This document shows, piece after piece, positions 5,413-7,250 of a stretch of DNA of 7,250 nt (position 1 is the stretch's first letter; every line of letters begins with the position of its first letter). Under the pieces are notes generated by a model. The model was not told the origin of the DNA. It ran no database searches and saw nothing but the letters and a program-made list of their open reading frames with translations. This DNA is from Pseudomonadota bacterium. Its GTDB lineage: Bacteria > Pseudomonadota > Gammaproteobacteria > Steroidobacterales > Steroidobacteraceae. The DNA lies in assembly GCA_021779875.1 (NCBI GenBank), contig JAJXZV010000117.1, positions 1 to 7,250 of the forward strand, in the 5' to 3' direction. The position numbers and the translations under genes are program-made.

Positions 5413-6750
5413 ATGTCGCTCCAGGCCTTCGGCTACCAACAGCAGCTGCACCGCGCACTGACCCCCAAGGACCTGGTGATCTACGGCATGATCTTCATGG
5501 TGCCGATCGCGCCGTACTCGGTGTTCGGCTTCGTCTGGCACGACGCCCGCGGCATGGTGCCGCTCGCCTACCTGCTCGGGCTCATCGGCATGTTCTTCAC
5601 GGCCTTGAGCTACGCCGCCATGTCGCGCGCCTTCCCGCTGGCGGGCTCCGTGTACACCTATGCCCACCGCGGCCTTCACGAGGTCGCGGGCTTCTTCTCC
5701 GGCTGGCTCATCCTGCTGGATTACATATTGATCCCCGCCCTGCTGTACCTGTTCAGCGCGGTCGCGCTGCGGCCCATCCTGCCCGCCGTGCCCGCGTGGC
5801 TCTGGCTGGCCGCGTTCGTCGCGTTCAACGCGGCGGTGAACCTGCTCGGCATCGAATTCACGGCGCGCGTGAACCGCTACATGCTCACCCTCGAACTCGT
5901 CACCCTCGCCCTGTTCGTCGCGCTCGGTTTGTTCGCCCTGTACACGGGCCACGGCGCCGGCCGGCTCACGCTGCGGCCGATCTACGATCCCCAGGTCTTC
6001 TCGCTCGCCACCATCGCCGGCGCCACCTCGGTCGCCGTGCTCTCCTTCCTGGGTTTCGACGGCATCTCGACGCTCGCCGAGGAGAGCGGCGGTGATGCCG
6101 GCGCGGTCGGCCGCGCCACGGTGCTCGCGCTGCTGCTGGTCGGGCTCCTGTTCATGCTGCAGACCTGGATCGCCACGGACCTGTCGCGCGACATGCGCTT
6201 CGGTTCGCCGGACACGGCCTTCTACGAGATCGCCGAGCGCGCCGGCGGACCATGGCTGCGCCTGGTCACCATCCTCGCGGTGGTGCTCGCCTCCGCGATC
6301 GCGAACGCGATGGCCGCGCAGGCCGCCGTGGCCAGGATCCTGTTCGCCATGGCTCGCGACGGCAAGCTGCCCGCCATCCTTGCGCGGGTGCACCCCCGTT
6401 TCGGCACCCCCTACGTGAGCACGCTGCTGGTCGCGGCGGTCTCCCTGCTGGTGGGCCTGCTGTTCGCCGCGCGCGTCGACGACCTGACCCGCGTGGTGAA
6501 TCTCGGCGCCCTGAGCGGCTTCGTGCTGCTGCACCTGTCGGTGATCAACCACTACGTGCTGCGCGAGGGCAGCCGTGACTGGCTGCGGCACCTGCTGCTG
6601 CCGCTCGCCGGCCTCGCGATCATCCTGTACGTGCTGTACGAAATGGACCTCGCCGCGAAGCGGCTCGGCGCGGCCTGGCTCGTCCTCGGCGCGCTCTACT
6701 ACGTCGCGCTCGCCCGCCGCGGGCGGAAGCCGCTCGCGCTCGAGGCATGA
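5413..6750 (+). CDS. APC superfamily permease (amino acid/polyamine type)
   Basis: The protein has 445 residues with about twelve hydrophobic helices (roughly 21-43, 47-68, 90-115, 126-147, 157-178, 196-218, 233-252, 284-314, 333-352, 360-382, 390-410, 417-436), so it sits in the inner membrane. It starts with the LTPKDLVIYGMIFMVPIAP segment seen in putrescine importers of the PuuP/PlaP group, has FPLAGSVYTYAHRG before helix 3, the helix-6 motif GFDGISTLAEES (214-225), and RILFAMARDGKLP (308-320) after helix 8. These define a proton- or sodium-coupled APC carrier for amino acids or amines. Resemblance to putrescine importers is by overall pattern, so the substrate remains open. It is divergent from the acetamidase-family gene, so it may import that enzyme's substrate or a precursor. 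Its stop is 7 bp from the convergent acyl-CoA ligase, with no visible terminator between. Confidence 0.93.
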   Translation: MSLQAFGYQQQLHRALTPKDLVIYGMIFMVPIAPYSVFGFVWHDARGMVPLAYLLGLIGMFFTALSYAAMSRAFPLAGSVYTYAHRGLHEVAGFFSGWLILLDYILIPALLYLFSAVALRPILPAVPAWLWLAAFVAFNAAVNLLGIEFTARVNRYMLTLELVTLALFVALGLFALYTGHGAGRLTLRPIYDPQVFSLATIAGATSVAVLSFLGFDGISTLAEESGGDAGAVGRATVLALLLVGLLFMLQTWIATDLSRDMRFGSPDTAFYEIAERAGGPWLRLVTILAVVLASAIANAMAAQAAVARILFAMARDGKLPAILARVHPRFGTPYVSTLLVAAVSLLVGLLFAARVDDLTRVVNLGALSGFVLLHLSVINHYVLREGSRDWLRHLLLPLAGLAIILYVLYEMDLAAKRLGAAWLVLGALYYVALARRGRKPLALEA

Positions 6751-6757
6751 GCGCGGA

Positions 6758-7250
6758 TCACTGTGCGCTGATGGCGCTTCGGCGTCTGCGCAGCACGAAT
6801 TTCTGGATCTTGCCGGTGGCGGTCTTCGGCAACTCCTCGACGAACTGAAAGTCGCTCGGAACCTTGAAGTGCGCGAGCCGCGCCCGGCAGAATTCGCGCA
6901 GCTCCGCGGCCGCGGCTCCCGCGCCGGCACGCAGCACCACGAAGGCGTGCGGCGATTCGCCCCAGCGCTCGTCGGGCATGCCGACCACCGCCGCCTCGCG
7001 CACCGCCGGATGCTGCAGCAGAACGCCCTCCACCTCGATGGAGGAGATGTTCTCGCCGCCGCTGATGATCACGTCCTTGAAGCGGTCGCGAATCTCCACG
7101 TAGCCGTCCGGATGCACCACCGCTGCGTCGCCCGTGTGGAACCAGCCGTCGCGGATCGCCTGCGCCGTGGCCTTCGGGTCCCGGTAATAGCCCTTCATCA
7201 CGAGATTGCCGCGGGCGACGATCTCGCCGAGCGAGACGCCGTCCCGCGGC
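6758..7250 (-). CDS. AMP-forming acyl-CoA ligase, C-terminal part (N-terminus outside window)
   Basis: The last 163 residues of an ANL-superfamily adenylating enzyme are visible, with the frame open to the window edge. Motifs in order (numbered from the edge): GWFHTGD (35-41, Asp binds the AMP ribose), DRFKD (55-59, hinge region), IISGGENISSIEVE (61-74, core A8), and LPKTATGKIQK (140-150) with the adenylation lysine K147. These enzymes activate a carboxylic acid to an acyl-AMP and then to the CoA thioester. The GENISS-E-E and WGESPHAFV segments resemble medium-chain/short-chain ligases of the type that includes methylmercaptopropionate-CoA ligase (DmdB) and plant AAE proteins, rather than acetyl-CoA synthetase. 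The substrate pocket lies outside the window, so specificity is unknown. The short tail (VLRRRRSAISAQ) is Arg-rich. It is convergent with the permease gene. Activation of the acid released by the nearby amidase is possible but unproven. Confidence 0.93.
   Translation of the reverse strand, partial: PRDGVSLGEIVARGNLVMKGYYRDPKATAQAIRDGWFHTGDAAVVHPDGYVEIRDRFKDVIISGGENISSIEVEGVLLQHPAVREAAVVGMPDERWGESPHAFVVLRAGAGAAAAELREFCRARLAHFKVPSDFQFVEELPKTATGKIQKFVLRRRRSAISAQ

Noticed and set aside
4545..6095. A 516-codon open frame on the plus strand across the amidase and permease start
   Set aside because: It runs antisense to well-supported amidase motifs and then out of frame with the permease, and it has no recognisable domain.
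6750..6769. Short inverted repeat AGCGC/GCGCT between the permease and ligase stops as a terminator
   Set aside because: The arms have only 5 bp with a 10-base loop and no T-run, which is expected by chance in such G+C-rich DNA.
5374..6930. A 518-codon open frame on the minus strand opposite the permease
   Set aside because: Its composition (His/Glu/Gln/Arg-rich, no motif) reflects the reverse of membrane-helix codons, and it also overlaps the acyl-CoA ligase end in another frame.

Overview
The window is strongly G+C-rich and densely coded, with GTG starts used beside ATG, Shine-Dalgarno sites of the AAGGA/GGGAGA type, and proteins of proteobacterial character (REC-EAL signalling proteins, an excisionase/MerR-type HTH regulator, an acetamidase, an APC permease, an AMP-forming acyl-CoA ligase). 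A free-living, metabolically versatile proteobacterium, perhaps a high-GC gamma- or betaproteobacterium, is the best guess. No rRNA, tRNA, CRISPR array, transposase or phage gene is visible. The taxonomic guess is inference only.

Left half (1-4414): a compact signalling locus. A receiver-EAL protein with intact phosphoacceptor and, as far as the window goes, intact phosphodiesterase residues is read leftwards from 972 and runs off the window. Divergent from it, across a 239-bp non-coding gap, lies a two-gene unit: a regulator with an N-terminal BldC/MerR-like helix-turn-helix and a C-terminal receiver, followed 2 bp later by a small protein that has a histidine-kinase-like H-box (AFAHELNN) but an ATP-binding domain that appears to have lost its N- and G-boxes. 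After a 91-bp AT-richer gap with a perfect TATAAT and a direct repeat comes a second REC-EAL protein, in which both the receiver and the EAL active site are degenerate. Its stop codon overlaps the start of a small, probably exported protein of unknown function. Two REC-EAL paralogues, one apparently active and one probably inactive, thus bracket a DNA-binding response regulator and a candidate phosphotransfer protein. This suggests a phosphorelay coupled to cyclic-di-GMP.

Right half (4425-7250): ordinary metabolism. An acetamidase/formamidase-family amidohydrolase (leftwards) and a 12-helix APC-family permease (rightwards) diverge from a 55-bp gap that holds a perfect 6-bp inverted repeat. 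The permease converges on the C-terminal part of an AMP-forming acyl-CoA ligase that enters from the right edge. Uptake of an amine/amide-type compound, amide hydrolysis and CoA activation of the acid would be a coherent but unproven pathway.

The signalling and metabolic halves meet tail to tail at 4412-4427, where the two opposing stop codons lie in the two arms of a 7-bp palindrome. The item most worth following up is the signalling locus: the kinase-like protein without an ATP site, the doubly degenerate REC-EAL protein, and a possible direct-repeat operator for the HTH-receiver regulator.
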